Assembly (NCBI GenBank): GCA_025355935.1
Contig: JANXYS010000140.1
Coordinates: 1 to 18,923 of the forward strand
Source: Chitinophagales bacterium
GTDB taxonomy: Bacteria; Bacteroidota; Bacteroidia; Chitinophagales; Chitinophagaceae
Direction of reading: 5' to 3'
Length of the DNA: 18,923 nt
The notes under the pieces were generated by a model. The model was given only the letters and a program-made list of their open reading frames with translations, did not search any database and was not told the DNA's origin. The translations under genes and the position numbers were made by a program. Numbering within the stretch: position 1 is the first letter of the stretch; each line of letters starts with the position of its first letter. Positions 6,598 through 14,993 of this stretch are shown here, in pieces.

Positions 6598-7413
6598 ATG
6601 ATGGATCTTAAAGGACTTATAACTACAGTGTGGGCGGACCGCGGGCTTTTAAAAGAGGAGCAATACATGGAAGCGATAAGGGATGTGATTGAGGAAGTTG
6701 ATAAAGGCCGCCTGCGTACTGCAGAACCAGTTAATGGAAAATGGCAGGTTAATGAGTGGGTAAAGCAAGCCATCCTTTTGTATTTTGGCATTCAACAAAT
6801 GGAAACTTTTACTTTACCTCCATTTGAGTTCTATGATAAGATGAAACTTAAATCGAATTATAAGGAGCTTGGTGTAAGAGCAGTACCTCATGCAGTTGCC
6901 CGCTATGGAGCTTTCCTGGCGAAGAATGTAGTGTTAATGCCCTCGTATGTAAATATTGGAGCTTATGTAGACGAAGGAACAATGGTAGACACGTGGGCAA
7001 CGGTCGGAAGCTGTGCACAAATTGGGAAGCATGTACACTTAAGTGGTGGTGTGGGTATAGGAGGCGTTCTTGAACCCCTGCAGGCAAGCCCCGTAATCAT
7101 TGAGGATGGTTGTTTCATTGGTAGTCGTTGCATCGTAGTGGAAGGGGTGAGAGTAGAAAAGGAAGCTGTATTAGGTGCCAACGTTGTACTTACCCAAAGC
7201 ACAAAAATTATAGATGTAAGTGGATTAGTCCCGGTGGAAACTAAAGGCGTCATTCCTTCCAGAAGTGTAGTAATTCCGGGTACTTACAATAAAAAGTTTC
7301 CCGCTGGCGAATTTGGAGTAGGCTGTGCGCTCATTATAGGCCAACGTAAACCAAGTACTGATCTTAAAACAAGCCTTAACGATGCATTGCGGGATTTCAA
7401 TGTTTCGGTATAA
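6598..7413 (+). CDS. dapD: 2,3,4,5-tetrahydropyridine-2,6-dicarboxylate N-succinyltransferase (DapD)
   Basis: 271 residues, close to the usual DapD length. The helical N-terminal domain ends in LRTAEPVNGKWQVNEWVKQAILLYF (39-63). Residues about 105-230 form hexapeptide repeats of a left-handed beta-helix (MPSYVNIGAYVDEGTMVDTW, SCAQIGKHVHLSGGVGIGGV, VIIEDGCFIGSRCIVVEGV). EPLQASPVIIEDG (159-171) and the C-terminal CALIIGQRK are typical of the family. The enzyme transfers succinyl from succinyl-CoA to tetrahydrodipicolinate in the succinylase route to meso-diaminopimelate and lysine. Start: two adjacent ATG codons (6598, 6601), so the protein begins MMDL or MDL. It stands alone, divergent from the glycosyltransferase operon, with its own -7 element. 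Confidence 0.96.
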   Translation: MMDLKGLITTVWADRGLLKEEQYMEAIRDVIEEVDKGRLRTAEPVNGKWQVNEWVKQAILLYFGIQQMETFTLPPFEFYDKMKLKSNYKELGVRAVPHAVARYGAFLAKNVVLMPSYVNIGAYVDEGTMVDTWATVGSCAQIGKHVHLSGGVGIGGVLEPLQASPVIIEDGCFIGSRCIVVEGVRVEKEAVLGANVVLTQSTKIIDVSGLVPVETKGVIPSRSVVIPGTYNKKFPAGEFGVGCALIIGQRKPSTDLKTSLNDALRDFNVSV

Positions 7414-7595
7414 AGTTCTCTTTATATAAGTTACTAAATGTGAAATGGTCAGACAACAGTTTTAGGATTTTCTAATGCATATTTACGATAGTGCATGAAA
7501 TACTGTAGGACCCATGAGTATACCTTACGCCGATATATTAGATATTTAAATTATAATTTTCCGCCAAGACATTGTGAAACCCTCAAGTAGATGGC

Positions 7596-7624
7596 TTGAA
7601 AGCCGAAAAAAAATGATAATTTAG
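7596..7624 (+). promoter_or_regulatory. Candidate promoter for the secreted metallopeptidase gene
   Basis: TTG at 7596-7598, an 18-base spacer and TAATTTAG at 7617-7624 fit the Bacteroidota pattern TTG-N17-23-TAnnTTTG with one mismatch in the -7 element. It ends 19 bases before the start codon. The rest of the 230-base gap behind dapD shows no gene or clear terminator. Confidence 0.45.
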
Positions 7625-7643
7625 CTAAACATAAATTATTGAC

Positions 7644-10600
7644 ATGGTTAAAGGTTTACTCCTAACGGTAACGTTTGGATTGTTGGCACTTTCAGGATTT
7701 TCACAGGTGAATAAATCCTGGGCGTCGCATGTCGGAAGTGGATCAGACCTTGTAACCGACAAAGCAGTTGCACGAAAATCTTTTCCTAAAAAGTTTGTAC
7801 TTTACGATTTACAGATAGACAATCTTCAATCCGCCTTGCTTAGTGCTAGCGGCAAAAACCCTTTATCACATTCCACTATTATTTCATTACCTGATGCTGC
7901 AGGTGCTATTGAACAATTTGAAGTTGTGGAGGCCTCTAATTTTGAACCTGCATTACAGGCGAAATTCCCGGAGATAAGAGCCTATTCGGGGAAAGGGATA
8001 ACAGATCCTTCTTCTACTCTTAAACTCAGCATCTCGCCGCAGGGAGTTCAAACGATGGTTTTTAGAACTGACAGGGAAAATGAATTTATTGAGCCTTACT
8101 CTAAAGACCATAAAACATACGCGGTTTTTTCTTCTCACAGGCAAGCTGGCGCTCTACCATGGACATGTTCTACCGTTGACAAAAATGTACATGCTTCCAT
8201 TCAGGGGAAGATCACCGGCGCAAATAAAGGGGCCAGTTCTACAGGCGAATTGAAAACTTTACGTCTTGCACAGTCATGTAACGGAGAATATGCAAACTTC
8301 TTTGGAGCATTTAGTCCGACACAGGTGGGTTTAGTATTAGCTGCCTTCAATGCTACGTTAACCCGTTCTAACGGCGTTTACGAGCGGGACCTTGCGGTTC
8401 ATTTAAATCTTATTGCAAGGACTACTGAGGTAATTTTTTACGATCCAGCCACAGACCCGTATACAAATATCTCGTCGTGGAATGATGAATTGATGAATAC
8501 GCTTCACAATGTACTTGGCGATGACGCTTTCGACATCGGTCATATGTTTGGAGCATCAGGTGGAGGTGGAAATGCAGGTTGCATAGGATGTGTATGTAGC
8601 AACGTTCTAGCGACAGGCATTCAGGCGAATTCCGAAACAAGCAATTATAAAGGCGGCGGTATCACGTCGCCCGCAGACAATATACCTATGGGTGATAATT
8701 TCGACATAGATTATGTAGTTCATGAAATAGGGCATCAGTTAGGGGCCACCCACACTTTTTCATACAACACTGAAGGAACGGGTGTGAACAAGGAAGTGGG
8801 CTCAGGTATCACAATTATGGGCTACGCGGGCATAACTGATTATGATCTTGCGCCACATTCTATTGATATTTTTCACGAGGCATCGATAGAGCAGATACAG
8901 GACAATCTTGCCACAAAGACATGCCCCGTAACAACTGTGATAAGTGCGAATAATGCTACTCCTGTAGTAGCAACGTTAAGCAATGTTACCATCCCAATAA
9001 ACACCCCTTTCCAGCTTACCGGTTCTGCTATTGATGCGAATGCGGGTGATGTGCTAACCTTCTGCTGGGAACAGAACGATAATGCTAATTCAACAACCAA
9101 CACAGGTGCGGGCAGCAGTGCGAGCCCAACTAAAATAACAGGGCCAAACTTTCTATCCATGAGCCCTACTTTATCTCCTACAAGATATTTTCCAAGGTTA
9201 TCATCAATCCTGGCTGGGTCCAATACTACCAGCCAGATGGGTGGCGACCCGGGTATGTTATCAGAGGCCTTAAGTTCGGTATCCCGTACTTTAAATTTTC
9301 GGTTGACCGTTAGAGATAATTCTGCATATAGTTCGACAGCTCCGGTTAAAGTAGGGCAGACAGCCTACACGGATGTAAGGGTTTCTGTGAATGCTGCAGC
9401 CGGGCCTTTTATGGTTACGATTCCCAATACCAATTTATCATGGCCAGGGCTTTCCTCCCAGACTATTACATGGAGCCCTAATAATACTGACTTAGCGCCC
9501 ATCAATTGTACTAATGTAAAAATTAGTTTATCCACTGATGGTGGATTAACCTTTCCAACGATTTTAGCCGCGAATACCCCTAATGACGGCAGTGAATTAG
9601 TAATGATACCAAATGGCGCAACCAATACCGCCAGGGTTAAGATTGAGGCAATTGGAAATGTTTTCTTTGACATTTCTGATGTAAATTTTACAATTTCTAC
9701 TCCTGTTATCAGTTACGCATTTAGTTCAACCGCGGCCTCTGGAATTTCCTGCGGTACTACAGCTTCTGCAACGCTCACGTTGGGTACTAAGTCTCTTGGT
9801 GGTTATCTCGTACCCATAATATTGTCTGCTACTTCAGGTGTGCCGAGCGGAACTAACGTGTCATTCTCAACTAATCCGGTTATTCCGGGTAACAGCACCA
9901 ACGTTACTTTAAATAATAGCAACGTGTTGACTAACGGTACTTATGATGTTACAATTACCGGAGTTTCCGGAGCAATTACTAACACTGCCGTGGTAAGCTT
10001 CGTTGTTTCCACGGGCACAGCTCCTACGTTTACAACGTCACCTGTTTCAACTTCTGCCTGCGTGGGCACAAGCGCCTCCTTCACAGCATTAGCAACCGGC
10101 GTAGTATCTTATCAGTGGCAAAAGAGTGTTGACAACGGTGCAACCTGGACTAACGTGCCCGGTGCTACCGCGGCAACCTTAAACGTAAATGTAATTTCAC
10201 AAGGCCAGGATAATAATCTTTACAGGGTTTTAGCTACCGCGCAATGCAATAGCAGTTTGTCAAGTGCGGCTACACTTCGGGTACAGCTAGCCGCTAATAT
10301 TGCCGCAGCCGGGCAACCTTCAAACTCAAGTGTATGCGAAGGATCGAATGCAAGTTTTTCCGTAACGGCAACAGGGAATCCCCTGAACTATCAATGGCAG
10401 GTAAGCATTAATGGAGGCGCCTTCGTAAACCTTACTAGCGGAGGGCCGTACACTGGTGTTACTACTAATACGCTTTCTATTAACAATGCAACATTAGCGT
10501 TAAATAATGCAATGTATCGCGCTGTAGTTTCAAATTCTGCATGCGGGCTGGTGAACTCCAATGCAGTAACGTTAACAGTGTTGGCAAAACCAACTGTTGT

Positions 10601-11105
10601 GTTATCGCTGGCTTCCAACAATACGATTAATCCTAGCCTTAGATCTACGCTCACTGCTACAGTTAGTCCTTCAGGAAATTATAATTACCAGTGGTTTCGA
10701 AACGGCATTCTCGTTCCTTCAATAACTGCATCGTCTTTCGAGGTAACTGTGGATGATCTCGGAGAATACAAGGTAATTGTAACAAGTCTGACAACTCGGT
10801 GCAGCAACATTTCAAACGCGATCAGTGTAACAGACTCTCCTTCTTCAAACCTGTTTGTCTATCCAAATCCCAGCAATGGACAATTCCAGGTTCGTTACTA
10901 TAACGCAGCCGGAGGAACTGTGAAAAGAATCTTATCACTCTATGACTCTAAAGGCGCCATGGTGTATAGCAGGCCATATAATGTGTCGGGAGCTTACGGT
11001 AAAATGGAAGTTGATTTGACCCGCCTGGGAAGCGGAGTCTACTCTATTGATCTCCGGGATATGGCGGGAAAGAGACTTGCCACAAGCAAAGTTGTAATCA
11101 AGTAA
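7644..11105 (+). CDS. Secreted reprolysin-like zinc metallopeptidase with Ig-like repeats and T9SS sorting domain
   Basis: 1153 residues. The signal peptide is MVKGLLLTVTFGLLALSGFSQ. Residues about 22-200 look like a propeptide. The catalytic domain, about 205-430, carries HEIGHQLGATH (360-370; zinc ligands H360, H364, H370 and catalytic E361) and a Met-turn, TIMGYAG (M392), the metzincin signature of reprolysin-like (M12B-type) enzymes. Residues about 440-790 are S/T/N-rich beta-sandwich sequence. Three Ig-like modules follow at about 800, 890 and 980, each with a YQW core and paired cysteines in at least the first two. Residues 1069-1153 (NLFVYPNPSNGQFQV...LGSGVYSIDL...KVVIK) are a type A T9SS C-terminal domain. 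The protein should therefore cross the outer membrane by T9SS and be released or anchored at the surface. Substrate unknown. Monocistronic. Confidence 0.93.
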   Translation: MVKGLLLTVTFGLLALSGFSQVNKSWASHVGSGSDLVTDKAVARKSFPKKFVLYDLQIDNLQSALLSASGKNPLSHSTIISLPDAAGAIEQFEVVEASNFEPALQAKFPEIRAYSGKGITDPSSTLKLSISPQGVQTMVFRTDRENEFIEPYSKDHKTYAVFSSHRQAGALPWTCSTVDKNVHASIQGKITGANKGASSTGELKTLRLAQSCNGEYANFFGAFSPTQVGLVLAAFNATLTRSNGVYERDLAVHLNLIARTTEVIFYDPATDPYTNISSWNDELMNTLHNVLGDDAFDIGHMFGASGGGGNAGCIGCVCSNVLATGIQANSETSNYKGGGITSPADNIPMGDNFDIDYVVHEIGHQLGATHTFSYNTEGTGVNKEVGSGITIMGYAGITDYDLAPHSIDIFHEASIEQIQDNLATKTCPVTTVISANNATPVVATLSNVTIPINTPFQLTGSAIDANAGDVLTFCWEQNDNANSTTNTGAGSSASPTKITGPNFLSMSPTLSPTRYFPRLSSILAGSNTTSQMGGDPGMLSEALSSVSRTLNFRLTVRDNSAYSSTAPVKVGQTAYTDVRVSVNAAAGPFMVTIPNTNLSWPGLSSQTITWSPNNTDLAPINCTNVKISLSTDGGLTFPTILAANTPNDGSELVMIPNGATNTARVKIEAIGNVFFDISDVNFTISTPVISYAFSSTAASGISCGTTASATLTLGTKSLGGYLVPIILSATSGVPSGTNVSFSTNPVIPGNSTNVTLNNSNVLTNGTYDVTITGVSGAITNTAVVSFVVSTGTAPTFTTSPVSTSACVGTSASFTALATGVVSYQWQKSVDNGATWTNVPGATAATLNVNVISQGQDNNLYRVLATAQCNSSLSSAATLRVQLAANIAAAGQPSNSSVCEGSNASFSVTATGNPLNYQWQVSINGGAFVNLTSGGPYTGVTTNTLSINNATLALNNAMYRAVVSNSACGLVNSNAVTLTVLAKPTVVLSLASNNTINPSLRSTLTATVSPSGNYNYQWFRNGILVPSITASSFEVTVDDLGEYKVIVTSLTTRCSNISNAISVTDSPSSNLFVYPNPSNGQFQVRYYNAAGGTVKRILSLYDSKGAMVYSRPYNVSGAYGKMEVDLTRLGSGVYSIDLRDMAGKRLATSKVVIK

Positions 11106-11341
11106 TATTTACATTAAACATGTGTTAACTATATCGGTATTGCTGTTTTGGATCTCTTTACGCGGGAAGTATTTATTATGACAAGGTGAAAATGTAGTTG
11201 ATTCAAGAGTGAAATATGCCAAGCTTGAGCTAATTATTTAACAACCTGCATGCGTTATTTAATTCCCTAAATGATCTTCAAAAAATATCGATAAGCTAAT
11301 GTATTTCGCTTAAGTTGGTAACAATTCAAGTCAGCACTGAT

Positions 11342-12541
11342 TTACCATGCCTTTGTTATTATGCCGTTGACTGACTTCATAAAGTATAGTCTTTTATTTT
11401 CAAAGTAGTCGGGAAGAGCGGAATTTTTGCTAAGAAAGACAGGCTTAAATATGTATTCATTAAAAACTTTGTAAGGATAGTCATTGAGGTGATCCATGTA
11501 AGCTTCTGGAAAACGCGTTAACAGTTTGGAAAATAAATAAATGCATTCAAAACCCTTATATGCCATATCTGATGGGGAACCCTTATAATTTTTTTTGTAA
11601 GAAGCCTGAATTTTCTTGCTCTGGCTATCCCACTTTCCATTATAATACGGGGTAGTAAAATAAATAGGGTAATCCTTCATAGTATTCTTGTGTTGCATGA
11701 AGCCAAATCCATCCCAATTTGGCATTCCAATCAGTAAATTTTTAGCTTTTTTGTTGGCTCCTGAACATTCAGTTGCAAGTTTTTGAGCAAACCCTTCATT
11801 CAGGCTCCCTCCAATAATCACGTTAGTCCGGGTACTGTCCAGTTTTGACTTTAAGTCCGAGATATTACCATCAGGGAAATTCAAAACCTGGATATTTAAA
11901 AGATTCTTCCCATCCTGATTATTAATATTTTTAAAATATTCTGCGACCCGATCCTCCTGCTGTCCTGAACGTCGAACCAAAAAGATTTTTTCAGTAGTAT
12001 GATTTTGAAGAAGATAGCTATAAATGGCCTCACAATGAGCTTTGAGAGTTGAGTTAACTATTACCAGGAAGGGGTTTGAAGTAACTCCACCATCATTGGG
12101 ATATGAGGCGGAGATAAAAGGAACATGTCTTCTTTTAGCGTATTCAGCCAGTTGTAAAAATTCCTGATCTTTAACGGAACCGATGATTAAGTTTACACTA
12201 TCAAGGCCATGCCCTGCTAATAGGGATGACACGGGATCGATAACAGATTTGGAATCATAAAAAGTTGCCTCGATATTCCCATTATAAACCGGCATACTAT
12301 CCAATGCGATTTGGGCTCCCTGAACGAAATCTAAACCGGGTAGAGTGAATTTAGGAAAATTCTTGCCATATCGATAGCCTTCATCATTGAATACTGAATC
12401 AAGAAAAAGTGGTGCAAAAATTCCAATCTTATACGTTTTGTAATTTCTTACAGCACTCACCTGAGCATGGCTACTGAAACAAAAGCAGCTAAATAAGATA
12501 GAAAGTATGAAGAGGGAGGTCTTTTTTTGCATAATTTTCAT
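11342..12541 (-). CDS. Periplasmic-binding-fold protein (type 1 / Leu-binding-like), orphan
   Basis: About 399 residues. The signal peptide MKIMQKKTSLFILSILFSCFCFSSHA is followed by KTYKIGIFAPLFLDSVFND, the opening strand of type 1 periplasmic binding proteins (branched-chain amino acid receptor family). Other matching blocks are DFVQGAQIALDSMPVYNGNIEATFYDS, NLIIGSVKDQEFLQLAEYAKRRHVPFISASYPND, KIFLVRRSGQQEDRVAEYF and DMAYKGFECIYLFSKLL. No permease or ATPase gene is nearby, so a transport role is doubtful; it may sense, scaffold or bind cell-wall material. Start: the ATG at 12541 lies 11 bases after the guaA stop. An ATG at 12532 is equally possible, while the longest frame (12562) overlaps guaA and would put residues before the signal peptide. 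No LysM domain is visible. Probably co-transcribed with guaA. Confidence 0.8.
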   Translation of the reverse strand: MKIMQKKTSLFILSILFSCFCFSSHAQVSAVRNYKTYKIGIFAPLFLDSVFNDEGYRYGKNFPKFTLPGLDFVQGAQIALDSMPVYNGNIEATFYDSKSVIDPVSSLLAGHGLDSVNLIIGSVKDQEFLQLAEYAKRRHVPFISASYPNDGGVTSNPFLVIVNSTLKAHCEAIYSYLLQNHTTEKIFLVRRSGQQEDRVAEYFKNINNQDGKNLLNIQVLNFPDGNISDLKSKLDSTRTNVIIGGSLNEGFAQKLATECSGANKKAKNLLIGMPNWDGFGFMQHKNTMKDYPIYFTTPYYNGKWDSQSKKIQASYKKNYKGSPSDMAYKGFECIYLFSKLLTRFPEAYMDHLNDYPYKVFNEYIFKPVFLSKNSALPDYFENKRLYFMKSVNGIITKAW

Positions 12542-12552
12542 TTCTAATTTTA

Positions 12553-14091
12553 TCATTCCCACTCAATAGTAGCCGGCGGTTTACTGCTAATGTCATATAC
12601 TACCCGATTGATTCCTCTTACCTGATTAATAATCTCGTTACTTACCGTCGCCAAAAACTCGTAGGGAAGGTGAGCCCAATCAGCCGTCATTCCATCAACA
12701 GATGTTACCGCACGCAATGCAACCGTAAATTCATAAGTACGTTCGTCACCCATCACTCCTACACTTTTAACCGGGAGAAGGATCGTTCCTGCCTGCCACA
12801 CACTATCATACAAACCAAAGCGCTTTAAACAATCTGTATATATTAAATCCGCATCCTGCAATAACCGTACCTTATCAGGGGTAATATCGCCCAGGATACG
12901 TATGCCGAGCCCCGGACCGGGAAAGGGGTGCCTGTTTAATATTTCAGCGGGTATCCCTAACTCTGCACCAATTTTTCGTACCTCATCTTTAAAAAGTGCA
13001 CGCAATGGTTCTACCAATTTTAGCTTCATGGTTTCGGGCAACCCGCCAACGTTATGGTGAGATTTAATCGTTACTGAAGGCCCGTGGACAGCGGCAGATT
13101 CGATAACATCCGGGTAAATTGTTCCTTGGCCCAGGTACTCTATACCGGTTATTTGATGAGCTTCGCGTTCAAATATTTCAATGAAACCGCCGCCAATTGC
13201 CTTCCGCTTTTCTTCCGGATCAAATTTCCCTGCAAGCTTTTCATAGAAATGCTCTTTGGCGTCAATTCCTTTAACATTTAATCCCAATTGCTTGTAAACT
13301 TCCAGAACTTCTTCAAATTCATTCTTGCGCAAAACGCCATTATCTACAAAGATGCCATAAAGATTTTCCCCAATGGCCCGATGAATGAGCGTAGCGGCAA
13401 CCGTACTATCCACGCCACCACTAAGACCCATTACGACCTTACTATTGCCAAGTTTTTCTTTTAAAGCTGCAACAGTATCAGTTATAAAATGTTCGGCGGT
13501 CCAATCTTGAGCACATCCGCAAATCCTTACAAGAAAATTATTTATTAGAGTTTTTCCTTCAGTCGAATGGTAAACTTCAGGATGAAACTGTAAACCATAA
13601 ATAGGATGTGGGGCCTCCCCCGACCTGAAAGCAGCCACGGGGATGCTGTCAGTAGTGCCCAGTAAAGTAAAACCTGGCGGTAACGCTTTTATAGTATCAC
13701 TATGGCTCATCCAAACCTGCGAATTAATAGGGAGGTTTTCAAGTAAATCATCACCCCTAATAATTGTAAAATTTGCGCGACCATATTCCCGCTTGTTACT
13801 TTTGGATACTATTCCTCCATAGAGTTTTGCCGTCAACTGGGCACCGTAGCATACTCCTAACACCGGCACATGACCGGCAAGTGTAGTGAGATCAATTGTT
13901 GGTGCATTCTCATCATTTACGGAGAATGGCGAGCCGGAAAGTATGATACCCTTTAGCTTGCTATCAAAGTCCACGCTGGCGGCTTTATTGAAGGGAATAA
14001 TTTCGCAATAAACATTCGCTTCCCGCACTACGCGCGCAATTAACTGGGTGTATTGCGAACCAAAATCAAGTATTAGAATTTTATCTGTCAT
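12553..14091 (-). CDS. guaA: GMP synthase (glutamine-hydrolysing)
   Basis: 512 residues, full length. The glutamine amidotransferase domain (about 1-190) has LDFGSQYTQLIAR (8-20), the nucleophile elbow GVCYGAQL (79-86, C81) and the catalytic pair H170/E172 in LQFHPEVYHS. The ATP-pyrophosphatase domain starts with GLSGGVDST (222-230), the PP-loop that activates XMP. The dimerisation domain contains RHPFPGPGLGIRI and ends in VYDISSKPPATIEWE, the conserved C-terminus. It converts XMP, glutamine and ATP to GMP in the cytoplasm, the last step of guanine nucleotide synthesis. A -7-like element ends 8 bases before the ATG. The binding-protein gene follows within 11 bases. Confidence 0.98.
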   Translation of the reverse strand: MTDKILILDFGSQYTQLIARVVREANVYCEIIPFNKAASVDFDSKLKGIILSGSPFSVNDENAPTIDLTTLAGHVPVLGVCYGAQLTAKLYGGIVSKSNKREYGRANFTIIRGDDLLENLPINSQVWMSHSDTIKALPPGFTLLGTTDSIPVAAFRSGEAPHPIYGLQFHPEVYHSTEGKTLINNFLVRICGCAQDWTAEHFITDTVAALKEKLGNSKVVMGLSGGVDSTVAATLIHRAIGENLYGIFVDNGVLRKNEFEEVLEVYKQLGLNVKGIDAKEHFYEKLAGKFDPEEKRKAIGGGFIEIFEREAHQITGIEYLGQGTIYPDVIESAAVHGPSVTIKSHHNVGGLPETMKLKLVEPLRALFKDEVRKIGAELGIPAEILNRHPFPGPGLGIRILGDITPDKVRLLQDADLIYTDCLKRFGLYDSVWQAGTILLPVKSVGVMGDERTYEFTVALRAVTSVDGMTADWAHLPYEFLATVSNEIINQVRGINRVVYDISSKPPATIEWE

Positions 14092-14099
14092 AAGGATTG

Positions 14100-14107
14100 C
14101 AAATGTA
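14100..14107 (-). promoter_or_regulatory. Candidate -7 promoter element for guaA
   Basis: On the minus strand this reads TACATTTG, an exact TAnnTTTG match, 8 bases upstream of the guaA ATG, which would give an almost leaderless mRNA. No TTG sits at standard spacing (the nearest is about 27 bases away), so it may be a chance match. Confidence 0.4.
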
Positions 14108-14256
14108 ATTTAATTCCACATAACACTTTATTCACAATGGATCTCCATAGTTAATCAGGGTTTCAATCCTGCATAAAGCATCCTACTCATTACTCAAACC
14201 TTAAACCTGATAAATGCCGTTCCTACTTTATGCTCATTCTGTAATTTTTTTTTAAT

Positions 14257-14264
14257 AATATTTG
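14257..14264 (+). promoter_or_regulatory. Weak -7-like element before the head-GIN lipoprotein gene
   Basis: AATATTTG differs from TAnnTTTG at one position and ends 19 bases before the ATG, behind a T-rich tract (14244-14253). No -33 TTG is evident. It is reported because spacing and position agree with the other genes here. Confidence 0.3.
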
Positions 14265-14283
14265 TGTAAGAAAAGAAACCATT

Positions 14284-14991
14284 ATGAAATTATCAGTATT
14301 AGTATTAACTGGAGTCATATTATTCGCTACAGGCTGTGATCAAAGGCGCGGGAGCGGGCGCATCGTTACAGAAAAACGGAATGTGTCGGCATTTTCAAAA
14401 TTGAGTGCATCGAGCGGCCTGAATGTAGAAGTAAGAAAGGGTAGCACTCATGATGTAACGGTGGAAGCGGATGACAACATTATAGGATTAATCGAAACTA
14501 CTGTCGAGGACGGGAGACTTATCCTTAAAATTAAAGATCATACGAATCTTAGTGATACTCATACTAGCATTTTTTTGACTGTGCCTCAACTTTCGGAAAT
14601 TAAAGCCAGCTCCGGATCAAATGTTGAGGTGAAGGATCAACTTACATATAGCGGCGTAATAAGTTTTGATGCATCGAGCGCAGGGCATATCACGACAAGC
14701 GTGGATGCCCCGACCATTTCTGCAGAAGCGAGCAGTGGCGCAGAGCTCGAAATAAGCGGCCGTACAAAAGACTTTAAAGCCAGAAGCTCAAGCGGCTCAT
14801 CTATTAAAGCTTTTGAATTATATACCGAAAATGCGGTTGCCGAAGCCAGCAGCGGAGCATCTGTAAATACTCGTCCCAGTGTTTCGCTGGAAGGAAATGC
14901 CAGCAGTGGCGGAAATATAAATTATAGAGGCGGCGCTCCTTCCATCAAGAAACAGGAAAGCAGCGGCGGAAATATCAGCAAAGAGGATTAA
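14284..14991 (+). CDS. Lipoprotein with head-GIN domain (DUF2807)
   Basis: 235 residues. The signal peptide ends in a lipobox, LFATGC, with the lipidated cysteine at C18. The mature part starts with a conserved block, RNVSAFSKLSASSGLNVEVRKGSTHDVTVEADDNIIGLIETTVEDGRLILKI. It continues as a ladder of short strands each marked by S-S-G or S-S-A (KASSGSNVEV, DASSAGHITT, EASSGAELEI, RSSSGSSIKA, EASSGASVNT, NASSGGNINY, ESSGGNISK). This is the putative auto-transporter adhesin head-GIN domain, a right-handed parallel beta-helix common in Bacteroidota. The protein should be membrane-anchored in the periplasm or outer membrane. The biological role of the family is largely unknown. Its stop is 2 bases from the stop of the convergent PorG-like gene. 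Confidence 0.88.
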   Translation: MKLSVLVLTGVILFATGCDQRRGSGRIVTEKRNVSAFSKLSASSGLNVEVRKGSTHDVTVEADDNIIGLIETTVEDGRLILKIKDHTNLSDTHTSIFLTVPQLSEIKASSGSNVEVKDQLTYSGVISFDASSAGHITTSVDAPTISAEASSGAELEISGRTKDFKARSSSGSSIKAFELYTENAVAEASSGASVNTRPSVSLEGNASSGGNINYRGGAPSIKKQESSGGNISKED

Positions 14992-14993
14992 GA

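Noticed and set aside
7593..7604. Small inverted repeat GGCT-TGAA-AGCC before the metallopeptidase gene, considered as a dapD terminator
   Set aside because: Only four base pairs with a short loop, more than 170 bases after dapD, and overlapping a better-supported promoter; the following A-run is the wrong sense for plus-strand termination.
8873..10654. Several 87-116 codon minus-strand frames within the metallopeptidase gene
   Set aside because: They arise from the T/S/N/V-rich composition of the beta-sandwich repeats and have no domain signals; the plus-strand protein explains the region.
14560..14990. Repeated AGC-AGC/AGC-GGC codon stretches in the head-GIN gene, considered as a DNA repeat array
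   Set aside because: The spacing is set by the protein's S-S-G ladder and codons vary between units; it is a protein repeat, not a CRISPR or DNA tandem array.
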